Shown: in pieces, positions 15,547-24,122 of the stretch
Layout: each line of letters starts with the position of its first letter
Numbering within the stretch: position 1 is the stretch's first letter
Assembly (NCBI GenBank): GCA_937923265.1
Contig: CALAJY010000010.1
Location: 45,594-109,593, forward strand
DNA length: 64,000 nucleotides
Direction: 5' to 3'
DNA from: an uncultured Tissierellia bacterium
GTDB taxonomy: Bacteria; Bacillota; Clostridia; Tissierellales; Peptoniphilaceae
Position numbers and translations under genes: made by a program
Notes under the pieces: generated by a model
The model's input: only the letters and a program-made list of their open reading frames with translations
Told to the model about the DNA's origin: nothing
The model's database searches: none

Positions 15547-17180
15547 CAGGCTTGCTCTTTCTCCATCTCCTTATTGACGGCACGAGACTCTTCTTCCAGC
15601 TTCTGTAAACGCGCCTTCTCTCTCCCGTCGCATTCGTCCATCCATTGTTTCCGCTCTTCCGGCGTCTTGTCCATTAAATGGCAGGCAACAAAGTGCTTCG
15701 GCTCCACCTCTTTGAACTCGGGTTCGTACTCTTTGCACCGATCCATGCAGTAACGGCAACGTGTGTGGAAGCGGCACCCATCCGGCGGATTTACCGCAGA
15801 AGGGATATCTCCTTCCAGGATGGCCAATGCGGAATTACTCTCCACATCCGTTCTCGGAATCGCTGCCAGGAGGGCGTCCGTGTAGGGATGGAGGGGATTT
15901 GCAAACAGAGCATCGGAATCTGCCAACTCCACGAACATTCCCAGATACATAACCGCGATACGGTCGGAGATATACTTCACAACCGACAGATCGTGGGTGA
16001 TGAAGAGGTAGGTCAGGCGGTTCTTTTCCTTCAGATCCTGCAACAGGTTGATAACCTGGGACTGAATGGACACATCCAACGCGGAAACTGCCTCATCGCA
16101 GACGATGAACTTGGGCTGTAAGGCCAAGGCACGGGCAATTCCGATACGCTGACGCTGACCACCGGAGAACTGGTGGGGATAGCGGTGAATAAAGTAGGGA
16201 TCCAAACCACACTGCTTCATAACGCTCTGGATATACTCGTTGTATCCTTCCGACTTCCGGCTCTTAAAGAGGTTATGAGCCATAACGCCCTCACCGATGA
16301 TGTTTCCTAAGGTGAGTCGCGTATTCAGGGAGGAATAGGGATCCTGGAAGATGATCTGCATGTCCTTACGCAGTTCTCGCATCTCCTCGGTGGAAAGACG
16401 AGACAGGTCCACGCCCTTATCCTTCTGCTCCTCCAGATGGTCGAATCCATCCAGGTGCTTCAGCTTGGCACGACGATCTTCCACAAGCTTGGTCTTCTCC
16501 TCGGCATCCTTGCGCAATGCAGGCTGTTCCTGCTTCAAGGTTGCCGCCCGCTCTTTCAATTTCGGCGTGTCTTTTTCAAAGTCCTTCTGGGTCAATTTCC
16601 AGTCAATGGTCTTTAACTCTTTTTCATTTTGCGCTAACTTTGCCCGCGCATGGAATTCATCCAAGAGAAGATGAGAAATCTCATCCAGGTTGCCATCCAG
16701 AAGAAGTCCGCCCGCCAAGCGAACGATGTTGTAGTAGTCGTTCTGAATGTGACGGCGTTCCTTCATCATCTTATCTTCCAGATCATGAACCTCGTCCTGG
16801 TTGGACTCATCCAGAGCTTCTCTCTTCTTAACCAATTCCTGGTACTCGCCCATCGCTTTCGTATATTCCGGATAGAGCTTGGGTAAGTGCTTGAGGTCAT
16901 TCTCTACGTAGTGGGGATTGACCTCCGCAAGACTGGATCCATAGTAAAGGGTCGAACCCTCCGTCTGGTCATAAATCTGAATGAGCGTACGACCAAAGGT
17001 CGATTTCCCGGATCCGGACTCTCCTACCAAACCTAATGTCTCTCCCTCATAGATATCAATACTGATGTTCTCATTTGCATGGACATAGTATTGGCGCCGT
17101 TGAAAGGCCTTTTTCTTGATAGGGAAGTACTTTCTTAAGTTCTTTACAGAGAAAAGAACCTTACGATTATCTTGTTGCAT
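15546..17180 (-). CDS. oppF: Oligopeptide ABC transporter ATP-binding protein OppF with a large insertion
   Basis: This 544-residue ATPase energises peptide import, probably as a heterodimer with OppD. The ABC core is intact: Walker A GESGSGKST (53-61), Q-loop IIFQDPYSSL (Gln about 279), signature FSGGQRQR (338-345), Walker B FIVCDEA (358-364), H-loop THD (His 396). The oligopeptide-type C-terminal extension includes the Cys-rich GCRFHTRCRYCMDRC. The usual length is 310-340. The excess is mainly a segment at about 83-262, between Walker A and the Q-loop, dense in Lys, Glu, Leu and Asp and likely a coiled coil. It ends just before MRELRKDMQ, where normal OppF sequence resumes. The start overlaps oppD by 14 bases and has an AAAGGAC ribosome site. 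Confidence 0.92.
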   Translation of the reverse strand: MQQDNRKVLFSVKNLRKYFPIKKKAFQRRQYYVHANENISIDIYEGETLGLVGESGSGKSTFGRTLIQIYDQTEGSTLYYGSSLAEVNPHYVENDLKHLPKLYPEYTKAMGEYQELVKKREALDESNQDEVHDLEDKMMKERRHIQNDYYNIVRLAGGLLLDGNLDEISHLLLDEFHARAKLAQNEKELKTIDWKLTQKDFEKDTPKLKERAATLKQEQPALRKDAEEKTKLVEDRRAKLKHLDGFDHLEEQKDKGVDLSRLSTEEMRELRKDMQIIFQDPYSSLNTRLTLGNIIGEGVMAHNLFKSRKSEGYNEYIQSVMKQCGLDPYFIHRYPHQFSGGQRQRIGIARALALQPKFIVCDEAVSALDVSIQSQVINLLQDLKEKNRLTYLFITHDLSVVKYISDRIAVMYLGMFVELADSDALFANPLHPYTDALLAAIPRTDVESNSALAILEGDIPSAVNPPDGCRFHTRCRYCMDRCKEYEPEFKEVEPKHFVACHLMDKTPEERKQWMDECDGREKARLQKLEEESRAVNKEMEKEQA

Positions 17181-18165
17181 GGCGTTCGTCCTTTCTCGGG
17201 TAGTGGCAGCGAATCTGTTGATGATCCGTTACCTGCTTCAGTTCCGGCATTTCACTGCGGCATTTATCCGTTGCATAGGGACAGCGGGCAGCAAAACGGC
17301 AACCGCTGGGCAGGTTCAAGGGGTTGGGCACAGATCCCGGAATCGCATCCAGTCTCTGTCCACGGTCGGAAGAAATGGACGGAATGGACCGCAGCAAGCC
17401 TTCCGTGTAGGGGTGCTGGTATTCGGTCAATCCATCGCGGAAGATCTCTTCCACCGGAGCCCGCTCCACCACCTGGCCACAGTACATAACGGCCACGTCA
17501 TCCGCCATCTGGTTGATAACTCCCAGGTCGTGGGTGATAAACAGAATGGACGCATTTGTCGTGTGCTTCAGATCGTTCATCAACTTCAAAATCTGTGCCT
17601 GGATGGTTACATCCAATGCCGTTGTCGGCTCATCGGCGATCAGAAGCTTCGGACGGCAGGCCAGTGCCATAGCGATCATCACACGCTGGTTCATACCACC
17701 GGATAGCTCGAAGGGATATTGCTTGACCACAACGTCCGGGTTTGGAATCTTTACCAGGGCCAAGAGCTCTGCGGACCGTTTCCTCGCTTCCTCTTTGCTC
17801 AGATGCTGATGAAGCATGATGGCTTCACTCAGCTGTCTCTCCACCGTAAATACCGGGTTTAAAGAGGTCATCGGCTCCTGGAAGATAAAGGAGATCTCGT
17901 TGCCACGGACATGTTCCATCTGGTGGCGGTCAAAATCGGAAATCTTCTCTCCGTCGAACCATACTTCCCCTTCATAGATCTTTTGGTTTTTCTCAAACAG
18001 CTTAAGAATGGACATGGCCGTCTGGCTCTTTCCCGAACCGGACTCGCCAACCAATCCCAAGGTTTTTCCCTGTTCAATCTCCAGGTCAACTCCATACACC
18101 GCCTTGATTAAGCCGCGTTTGGTTTCAAAGTAGGTATGCAGGTTTTTAATCTCTAATAATGCCAT
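17167..18165 (-). CDS. oppD: Oligopeptide ABC transporter ATP-binding protein OppD
   Basis: This 332-residue ATPase subunit of the peptide importer has Walker A GESGSGKSQT, Q-loop FIFQEPMTSLNP, signature LSGGMNQR, Walker B LLIADEPTTALD and H-loop THD. The C-terminal oligopeptide-type domain contains CRFAARCPYATDKC. Length and motif spacing are normal, so this partner shows no insertion, unlike OppF. It starts seven bases after the oppC stop with an AGGGAAGAG ribosome site and overlaps oppF. The pair should sit on the cytoplasmic face of OppB-OppC. Confidence 0.95.
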   Translation of the reverse strand: MALLEIKNLHTYFETKRGLIKAVYGVDLEIEQGKTLGLVGESGSGKSQTAMSILKLFEKNQKIYEGEVWFDGEKISDFDRHQMEHVRGNEISFIFQEPMTSLNPVFTVERQLSEAIMLHQHLSKEEARKRSAELLALVKIPNPDVVVKQYPFELSGGMNQRVMIAMALACRPKLLIADEPTTALDVTIQAQILKLMNDLKHTTNASILFITHDLGVINQMADDVAVMYCGQVVERAPVEEIFRDGLTEYQHPYTEGLLRSIPSISSDRGQRLDAIPGSVPNPLNLPSGCRFAARCPYATDKCRSEMPELKQVTDHQQIRCHYPRKDERHATR

Positions 18166-18172
18166 CTCTTCC

Positions 18173-20053
18173 CTACCTTTCTAGTCTCTTCGGATCCAAC
18201 GCGTCACGGAGGGCATCACCAATCAGGTTGACCGTCAAAGCCGTGAGGAAGACTGCCAGACCTGGGAACACCCATCTCCACCAGTACTTCTGAATAACAT
18301 CCACGGACTGCGCCGAGGTCATCATATTTCCCCAGGAAGGATAGGGCTCGACAACACCGAATCCCAAAAAGGATAAACCGGCCTCACTCAGAAGGTTGCC
18401 CGCATATCCCAAGGTCGCCTGTACGATAACGATGGAAAGCACATTCGGGAAGATGTGGGAAGCCATGATTCTTCCTTCGCGCAAACCTAACGCACGGGCC
18501 GCCGTGATGTAATCACGCTCACGCTCTGCAAGGATCTGTCCACGAACCAAACGAGCGATACCCGTCCAGTTCAAGATACCTAAGAGGACCATGACCAATA
18601 ACAGACGCTGGTATTGACCGGCATCCTTTGGAATGGTTGCCGCTAAGGTGATGATCATCGGATAGAAGGGGAAGGAGGCGATAATCTCCGAGAAACGCAT
18701 CAGGAGGTTATCAATCCAGCCGCCGTAGAATCCGGAAATCATACCGACAATCACACCGATAATCAACTGGATGATGACGGCGATAAAGGAAATCTGCAGG
18801 GTGACCTTACCACCATGGACCAAACGCGTAAAGAGGTCACGGCCCATCTGGTCGGTACCAAAGAGGAAGCCCTTCACGCCCCAAGCATCGTAGCCCTGGT
18901 CCTTGATGGCATAGTTGGTATGGAATCCGGCAAAGATTTGCTGGTAGCCTTCGCCCTCGGGAACGTTGGTGACTCCATAGTCGTTTTCACCCCAGGCATA
19001 CAGCTTACCGGAATCGCCAAGAGCGACAAAGTGACCACGACCTGCGGTTACCTCTTTGATCGGTTCCTTGATTTCCGGAAGATCATTGGCACCCTCGGAA
19101 TCCGCGCCCCAGGTATGAAGCTTGCCCTGGCTGTCCAAGACAACCGCAGACCGCTGGGCACGTGCGAAGTCTTTGACTTCCAGCTGCCCGTTCACCACTT
19201 CCTTGGGCATCTTCGTATCCAATTCCGTTCCTCGGGAACCGATAACGACGAATTTGTTGTCCTTGAGCTGCGCTAAGATGTTAACACTTCCGCATTCAAA
19301 CGCTTTTACCTGTTTCTTGTATTTCTTGGGGATGGTGCTCAGGTTGTTCGGCATGGTAGAACCCCAAGCTTTCAGAGTTCCTTCCTTGGTCAAGAGCACG
19401 GAGTACTGGTCTCCGGCGCCCACATCCTGAATGCCTTCCGCATCAATCAGCTTCTGCACATCCGAGGGAACCGAAGCCTGTTTAAAGTTATTGTTTCCCC
19501 AACCGTAGAGCTTTCCATTTTCCGTCAGTACCAGAATGTGACGGTCACCGACCGCAAGCTTGGTAATCTTCTGATCGCCAATCTCCTTTTTTACCTTTTC
19601 CGGCATCTGCAGGTTCTTATCGGAGTCTAAGCCCCAGAAGTAAAACTTACCATTCTTGGAGATTCCCGCCGAGAAGGTAACTCCACTCTGAATATCCGCA
19701 ACCCCTTCTTTCAAAAGGTCGCCCGGGACATCCGTGTAATTGGAGGAGGGCGGCAGGTTCTTCATCTCTCCGTTGTTGGAATAGGGATCAAAGGGAACAA
19801 ACATCGACCCGATAAAGATAAAGGCAAAAAGAGCCATGAACCCAATGAGTCCGACAAGCCCTAACGGGTTATGGAAGAACTTACGCAGGACCATGCGAGA
19901 AGGCGATTCAATCGCTTCCTCTTTTAAGCGATCCTGCTGCTGATTTTCATCGTTTGCCTGGTCTTCTTTCTTCTTCTTTGGCGAGAAGAGAGCATAGACC
20001 TGGCTACCAAAGGAGCTCAGCCCTTGGGAGAATAAATTTTTCTTTTTCTTCAT
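18173..20053 (-). CDS. oppC: Oligopeptide ABC transporter permease OppC with an inserted RCC1-type beta-propeller
   Basis: This 626-residue protein is about twice the usual OppC length (near 300). Residues 1-62 are a charged cytoplasmic tail, and the first membrane span is at about 64-86. Residues 118-392 hold six clear RCC1-like repeats plus a partial seventh, each of the form A/V-L-x-x-x-G-K-L-x-x-WG-x-N followed by a small residue and P (for example HILVLTENGKLYGWGNNNF and HFVALGDSGKLYAWGENDYG). The permease then resumes with the normal FGTDQMGRDLFTR motif and five more spans. The inner coupling loop ARALGLREGRIMASHIFPN is intact. The propeller therefore sits in the first extracytoplasmic loop. 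The gene lies between oppB and oppD with close spacing and an AGGAGATG ribosome site. Confidence 0.93.
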   Translation of the reverse strand: MKKKKNLFSQGLSSFGSQVYALFSPKKKKEDQANDENQQQDRLKEEAIESPSRMVLRKFFHNPLGLVGLIGFMALFAFIFIGSMFVPFDPYSNNGEMKNLPPSSNYTDVPGDLLKEGVADIQSGVTFSAGISKNGKFYFWGLDSDKNLQMPEKVKKEIGDQKITKLAVGDRHILVLTENGKLYGWGNNNFKQASVPSDVQKLIDAEGIQDVGAGDQYSVLLTKEGTLKAWGSTMPNNLSTIPKKYKKQVKAFECGSVNILAQLKDNKFVVIGSRGTELDTKMPKEVVNGQLEVKDFARAQRSAVVLDSQGKLHTWGADSEGANDLPEIKEPIKEVTAGRGHFVALGDSGKLYAWGENDYGVTNVPEGEGYQQIFAGFHTNYAIKDQGYDAWGVKGFLFGTDQMGRDLFTRLVHGGKVTLQISFIAVIIQLIIGVIVGMISGFYGGWIDNLLMRFSEIIASFPFYPMIITLAATIPKDAGQYQRLLLVMVLLGILNWTGIARLVRGQILAERERDYITAARALGLREGRIMASHIFPNVLSIVIVQATLGYAGNLLSEAGLSFLGFGVVEPYPSWGNMMTSAQSVDVIQKYWWRWVFPGLAVFLTALTVNLIGDALRDALDPKRLER

Positions 20054-20063
20054 GGCTCATCTC

Positions 20064-21029
20064 CTATTCCAAACGCACACGAGGATCGACCAGAGAATAG
20101 CCGATATCCATGATCAGGTTGGCAGCGACGGACAGAATGGCATAAAGCATGTTCAGTGCCATCAGCAAACTATAGTCATAGGAAAGCACGGAATCAATCA
20201 GATATTTTCCGATGCCTTCGTAGGCAAAAATCGTCTCCGTGATGGCGGCTCCACCGAGAAGACCGGTAAAGCTCCAGGCAACGACCGTTACCACGGGAAT
20301 CAGGGCATTGCGGAAGGCGTGGGAATAAATAACCTTGCGCTCACTTAATCCCTTTGCTCTTGCGGTTCGGATATAGTCCTGACTTAATGCTTCCAGCATG
20401 GAGGTTCGAACATAACGGGAGGTCGACGCCAGGGAGCCGATGGTTAAGGTGATGGTGGGAAGTATCAAGGTCTTAATCCATTCACCCAAGGTTCCATAAC
20501 GAGGCATACCGCCGGCAGGGAGCCAACCAAGCTGCAGCGCAAAGGCAAAGATCAAAAAGATGCCGAAAAAGAAGGTCGGCAAGGAAATACCTGCCAAGGA
20601 AAACACCTGGAAGAATTGATCAAAAAATCCTCCCGGATTGACGGCGGATTTAATTCCAATCCACACGGAGAGGAAGAATGAAATAATGCTAACTCCGATA
20701 TTCAATATCAATGTGTTCTTCAGTGGGGTTCCGATGACTTGCGTTACCGGACGCCGATACTTTGTGGATTCTCCTAAATTTCCCTGAAGCGTACGAGTGA
20801 GCCAACCCACATACTGCTCCGGAATGGACTTATCGAATCCATACTGCTTTTTCAGCTGGTCATAGGTCTGTTGACGTGCTTCTGCGCTCTTGAAAGCCTG
20901 TCCACCTTGGGGCATTAACAATAGCACAGGATCGCCGGGCATCAGCTTACTCACTCCAAACAGAATCATGGAGATGATGAGGATAACCGGGATAAGGTTC
21001 AACAAACGCTTGATAATGTACCTTAACAT
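20064..21029 (-). CDS. oppB: Oligopeptide ABC transporter permease OppB
   Basis: This 321-residue permease forms the channel with OppC. It begins with the typical MLRYIIKRLLNLIPVILIIS span, has GDP and LGLDKS-like segments in the first loop (YGFDKSIPEQYVGWL), and ends in the family's VDPRVRLE. The coupling loop RTARAKGLSERKVIYSHAFRNALIP is present. Length is normal, so this subunit has no insertion. An AAAGGAG ribosome site lies 13 bases before the ATG, slightly far. It is the first gene after a 386-base spacer that includes the oppA terminator, so oppBCDF probably has its own promoter as well as readthrough. Confidence 0.94.
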   Translation of the reverse strand: MLRYIIKRLLNLIPVILIISMILFGVSKLMPGDPVLLLMPQGGQAFKSAEARQQTYDQLKKQYGFDKSIPEQYVGWLTRTLQGNLGESTKYRRPVTQVIGTPLKNTLILNIGVSIISFFLSVWIGIKSAVNPGGFFDQFFQVFSLAGISLPTFFFGIFLIFAFALQLGWLPAGGMPRYGTLGEWIKTLILPTITLTIGSLASTSRYVRTSMLEALSQDYIRTARAKGLSERKVIYSHAFRNALIPVVTVVAWSFTGLLGGAAITETIFAYEGIGKYLIDSVLSYDYSLLMALNMLYAILSVAANLIMDIGYSLVDPRVRLE

Positions 21030-21415
21030 AGCCTGTTATGTACTCCTTTCGTATTGTAGTTCGTCTCAGCATTTTCTTTGCAAGCTGTTCTAAAAAAACG
21101 GCCTTGACTTCCTAATATATTAACATAAATTCGCTCGCTTAGAAAGCAAGAATTCGTTTTCTTTGGCATGTCAAATTCTTTATTATTTATAAAAAGATGT
21201 GGATAAATTATTGTTTTTCCCTTGAAAAATCCGTAATTAAAAAGTTTTTTATGCGAAAAATCTCATCCCTTAGGAAGATTTCCCCAGATATTAAAGATTG
21301 TCATTAAATAATCATACTGAAATTTCTTTGATTTTTTTCCTCTTATCGTTTTCTTAGGAAGAAAAAAAGGGAAAAGGCAGGGCCTTTTCCCTTTTTCATC
21401 CTTCGAACAAAAGCC
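21030..21415 (-). other. AT-rich oppA-oppB spacer with possible second promoter
   Basis: This 386-base region has no convincing gene. On the minus strand it holds the oppA terminator, then about 300 very AT-rich bases. One possible promoter is TTGCTT and TATGTT, 16 bases apart, at about 21126-21153. A TTGACA lies further upstream (21171-21176) without a well-spaced -10 element. A second promoter for oppBCDF is likely but not clearly identified. Confidence 0.35.
21363..21396 (-). terminator. Rho-independent terminator after oppA
   Basis: A 15-base stem (AAAAAGGGAAAAGGC with its complement, CCT loop) ends in a T run on the minus strand, 20 bases after the oppA stop. It likely limits expression of the membrane and ATPase subunits relative to the abundant binding protein. 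Confidence 0.88.
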
Positions 21416-23737
21416 TTATTGACCCAGGCTCAAGTTACAAACATTGACATCCCAACTGGTGTTGGAAGTCGGTTGATATCCCTTTACACGGTTCGTGAAG
21501 ACATCGTGAATATCGTTACTGTACAGAGGAATCTCCGGCAGGTTCTGGTTATACCATTTCTGGAATTCCATGAAGCCCTTGTTCCAAGCCTCAGTATCTC
21601 CCGATTTGATCTTGCGGTTCTTAACCAGCATAGCATCCAAATTCTTGTCTGCGGTGTGGGTCTTGTTATCGCCGGATCCTACCTGAGAGGAGTGGTACTG
21701 GTACCAAGGATCAAAGGGAACGCCGAATGAAGTACCCATGTTGAAGGCAGTCGCTGCCTGTCGGTTGGTCTTGTCCGGGTAGTTGAGGTCCTTCAACAGG
21801 GTGGCAAAGTCAACCTTGTTGATGGTGTACTGCAAGCCCATCTTCTTGGCATTATCCGGGATCATGGTCGTGATCAAATCAGAAATCGGGTTGTTTTCGG
21901 TTGCGTCATGGTAGATGGCAAGCTTGTTGCCCTTGTCATCATATCTCCAGTAGTCGAAGTTCTCCTTGTTGGAGTCATATGCCTGCTGCGCCTTTGCGGC
22001 ATCCCAGGGAGTCTTTCCATCCTTCTCAAACTTGTACGGAGTTCCGTCCAATTCCTTGTTTCCGGCATCGATGTTCAAGGTGTACTGGGTTAACACTTCG
22101 GGATCTTCCAGTTGTTCCTTGTTTGCCTCATATTCCGGCATGGAAACACCATAGGTTCCGTTGATAACCTTACCGTATCCACCGGCTACCTGCTGCACGA
22201 ATTCGTTACGATCCAAGCAGTAGGCAACGGCCTTACGAACGCCGGCGTACTTGGTGGCTCCCAAATCGCAGAGGAAAGGCATGTTGCCGTAACCATAGCG
22301 GTCATAGTGAGCAAACTGAACTTTACCGGATTCTGCTGCCTGTTTTACCTTATCGATCTTCTCACCCTCGGTGATGTTGGTAACCATATCCACGGTTCCG
22401 TTCAGAACATAGTCTACGTCCAACTTGGGGTTAATGGTCTGGGAGATGATGTTCTTAATGGTCGGCTTCTTGCCATCCTTATCTCCGACAAACTTATCAT
22501 TGATGGTAACCTTGCACATACCGTTTTCGAAGGAAACAAAGTTGTAAGGTCCGCAGGTTACATCCGGTTTAAAACGATATTTCTGAGAAATGTCCAAAGC
22601 GCCGGCATTCAACAGAAGTTCGGTCGGGTCCATCTTATCCACATTGGTCTTGAACTCTTCCAGCTTCTTTGCTTCTGCTTCGTAGTCCGCATTGTCATAG
22701 TAGTATCCGATTACCTTGGAGATGTCGGTTCCCTTGGGGGTCTTTCCGTCCAAGTCTGCCTTGTCCAACTCTTCCGGTTTCAAAGCATCCAACTCTGCCT
22801 TGATGGCATCGAATTTGCTGAAGTCTGCACCGTCCTTTTCCGCCTTCTTCTTGGAAGCATCCAGTTCCTCCTTCATGCCGTCTACTTTTTGTTGCTGTAA
22901 ATCTAACAGTTCCTTCTTGGTGGCATCATCAACCTTGTAGCCTTCCTTCGGCTGAATCTGCGCCCCTTCCTTGGTCTCTACGATGTCCAAGTTTGGAGTG
23001 TAGCGATGCAAGGGGGTCGGTGCCATCGCAACGAATGACTGCTCAAAGTAGTAAGGAAGATATTCCGGATTAATGGTAATCGAGAACGTGTAATCATCAA
23101 TCAAATGGAGTCCCTTATAAACCTTGGTCTTTCCATCGTAGTAATCCTGGAAACCTACCGTCTCCATGCCGGAGCTGGAGTTGGTTGCACCAATCTTTCT
23201 CCATGCCGGAGAGTTTACAAAGAATGCACCAAATAAGTAATCCTTAGCTGTGATTTTTTGGCCATCGTTCCAAACAAGGTTATCTTTAATCTTGTAGGTG
23301 TAGGTCAAACCTTTTTCATTCTCTTCTCTCTTGGGCTCCTCAGCCAAAACGGTCTTGTTGAATTTGAACTGATTTTGCTCATCGGTGTAAGAAGTTGCGT
23401 AACCGGTGTCTCCACCATAGTTACCAATCAAACGTTTGATGCTTACATCGACGGAAGAGTTGGTAAATCCGCTAACATAGTCGCCGTTCTGAACTTCCAC
23501 AACACCTACAACGAGGGTGTTGGCATCAGAAACTTTTTCAGGTTCGCTTGAATCACCTTTTGCTGCGCCTGCATCCTTCGAATCTGCAGAAGCGGCTTCC
23601 GAGGTCGAACCAGTACTTCCCTTTGCGTCACTTGCTGCTCCTGACGAACTTGCATCTTTGTTTCCCCCGCCACCACAGGACGTGAGAACAAAAACGAAGG
23701 CCAGTAACAGCGCGAGCAATTTCGATTTGTTCTTCAT
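21416..23737 (-). CDS. oppA: Oligopeptide-binding lipoprotein OppA with internal insertion
   Basis: This 773-residue solute-binding lipoprotein should capture peptides outside the membrane and deliver them to OppBC. The lipobox is LTSCGG (lipid Cys 21), followed by a Ser/Ala/Lys-rich linker to about residue 70. The SBP family 5 fold is clear: TYTYKIKDNLVWNDGQKITA, PYYFEQSF, TCGPYNF, AVAYCLDRNEF and a C-terminal NLPEIPLYSND. Related proteins are usually 530-600 residues. Much of the excess is at about 255-388, a Lys/Glu/Asp-rich, probably helical segment between MAPTPLHRY and TCGPYNF. A consensus promoter lies about 50 bases upstream and a terminator just downstream, so oppA may be transcribed largely alone. 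Confidence 0.93.
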   Translation of the reverse strand: MKNKSKLLALLLAFVFVLTSCGGGGNKDASSSGAASDAKGSTGSTSEAASADSKDAGAAKGDSSEPEKVSDANTLVVGVVEVQNGDYVSGFTNSSVDVSIKRLIGNYGGDTGYATSYTDEQNQFKFNKTVLAEEPKREENEKGLTYTYKIKDNLVWNDGQKITAKDYLFGAFFVNSPAWRKIGATNSSSGMETVGFQDYYDGKTKVYKGLHLIDDYTFSITINPEYLPYYFEQSFVAMAPTPLHRYTPNLDIVETKEGAQIQPKEGYKVDDATKKELLDLQQQKVDGMKEELDASKKKAEKDGADFSKFDAIKAELDALKPEELDKADLDGKTPKGTDISKVIGYYYDNADYEAEAKKLEEFKTNVDKMDPTELLLNAGALDISQKYRFKPDVTCGPYNFVSFENGMCKVTINDKFVGDKDGKKPTIKNIISQTINPKLDVDYVLNGTVDMVTNITEGEKIDKVKQAAESGKVQFAHYDRYGYGNMPFLCDLGATKYAGVRKAVAYCLDRNEFVQQVAGGYGKVINGTYGVSMPEYEANKEQLEDPEVLTQYTLNIDAGNKELDGTPYKFEKDGKTPWDAAKAQQAYDSNKENFDYWRYDDKGNKLAIYHDATENNPISDLITTMIPDNAKKMGLQYTINKVDFATLLKDLNYPDKTNRQAATAFNMGTSFGVPFDPWYQYHSSQVGSGDNKTHTADKNLDAMLVKNRKIKSGDTEAWNKGFMEFQKWYNQNLPEIPLYSNDIHDVFTNRVKGYQPTSNTSWDVNVCNLSLGQ

Positions 23738-23789
23738 ACTCAGTTCCTCCTATTTAATTTACAGCCCCATTGACGTCTGTATTACCGAT

Positions 23790-23818
23790 ATTATATGGAT
23801 ACTTACTCTTCTTGTCAA
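23790..23818 (-). promoter_or_regulatory. Consensus sigma-A promoter of oppA
   Basis: On the minus strand TTGACA (23813-23818) and TATAAT (23790-23795) match the consensus exactly with a 17-base spacer. The oppA ATG lies about 50 bases downstream, so strong constitutive expression is expected. Confidence 0.92.
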
Positions 23819-24083
23819 GATAATACAAAAACTTAGGAAAACAATTGAGACCCTTTAATTTGTGGAATTTTCCCTCAAATCAAGTCGCTCAGCGATGTAT
23901 ACTATTTTACAAAATTGTATGTTTATATAAGTGTGTTGCTTCCTTCTCTTCTTCCCACTCTCCTTTGAAGTCCTTGTAATCTCCCGCTTTTCCTGTCCTT
24001 TTATTATCTGTTGTAAAATTAACGAGAGCAAAGTTCTGAATGTGCATACGTTTCCATAGGATATATTTTTCTTTGTATTTATT

Positions 24084-24120
24084 AAAAAAAAGAACCCCCG
24101 GAATTCTCCGGGGCTTCTTT
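24084..24120 (-). terminator. Rho-independent terminator after prfB
   Basis: A GC-rich stem of 11 pairs with one mismatch and a GAAT loop is followed by eight T on the minus strand, directly after the prfB stop at 24123. Confidence 0.88.
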
Positions 24121-24122
24121 TT

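Larger units (their letters stand above)
23738..24122 (-). other. Intergenic region between prfB and oppA
   Basis: This 385-base gap holds the prfB terminator at its right end and the oppA promoter at its left end. The middle (about 23819-24083) is AT-rich, and I see no gene, RNA fold or repeat in it. Confidence 0.6.
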
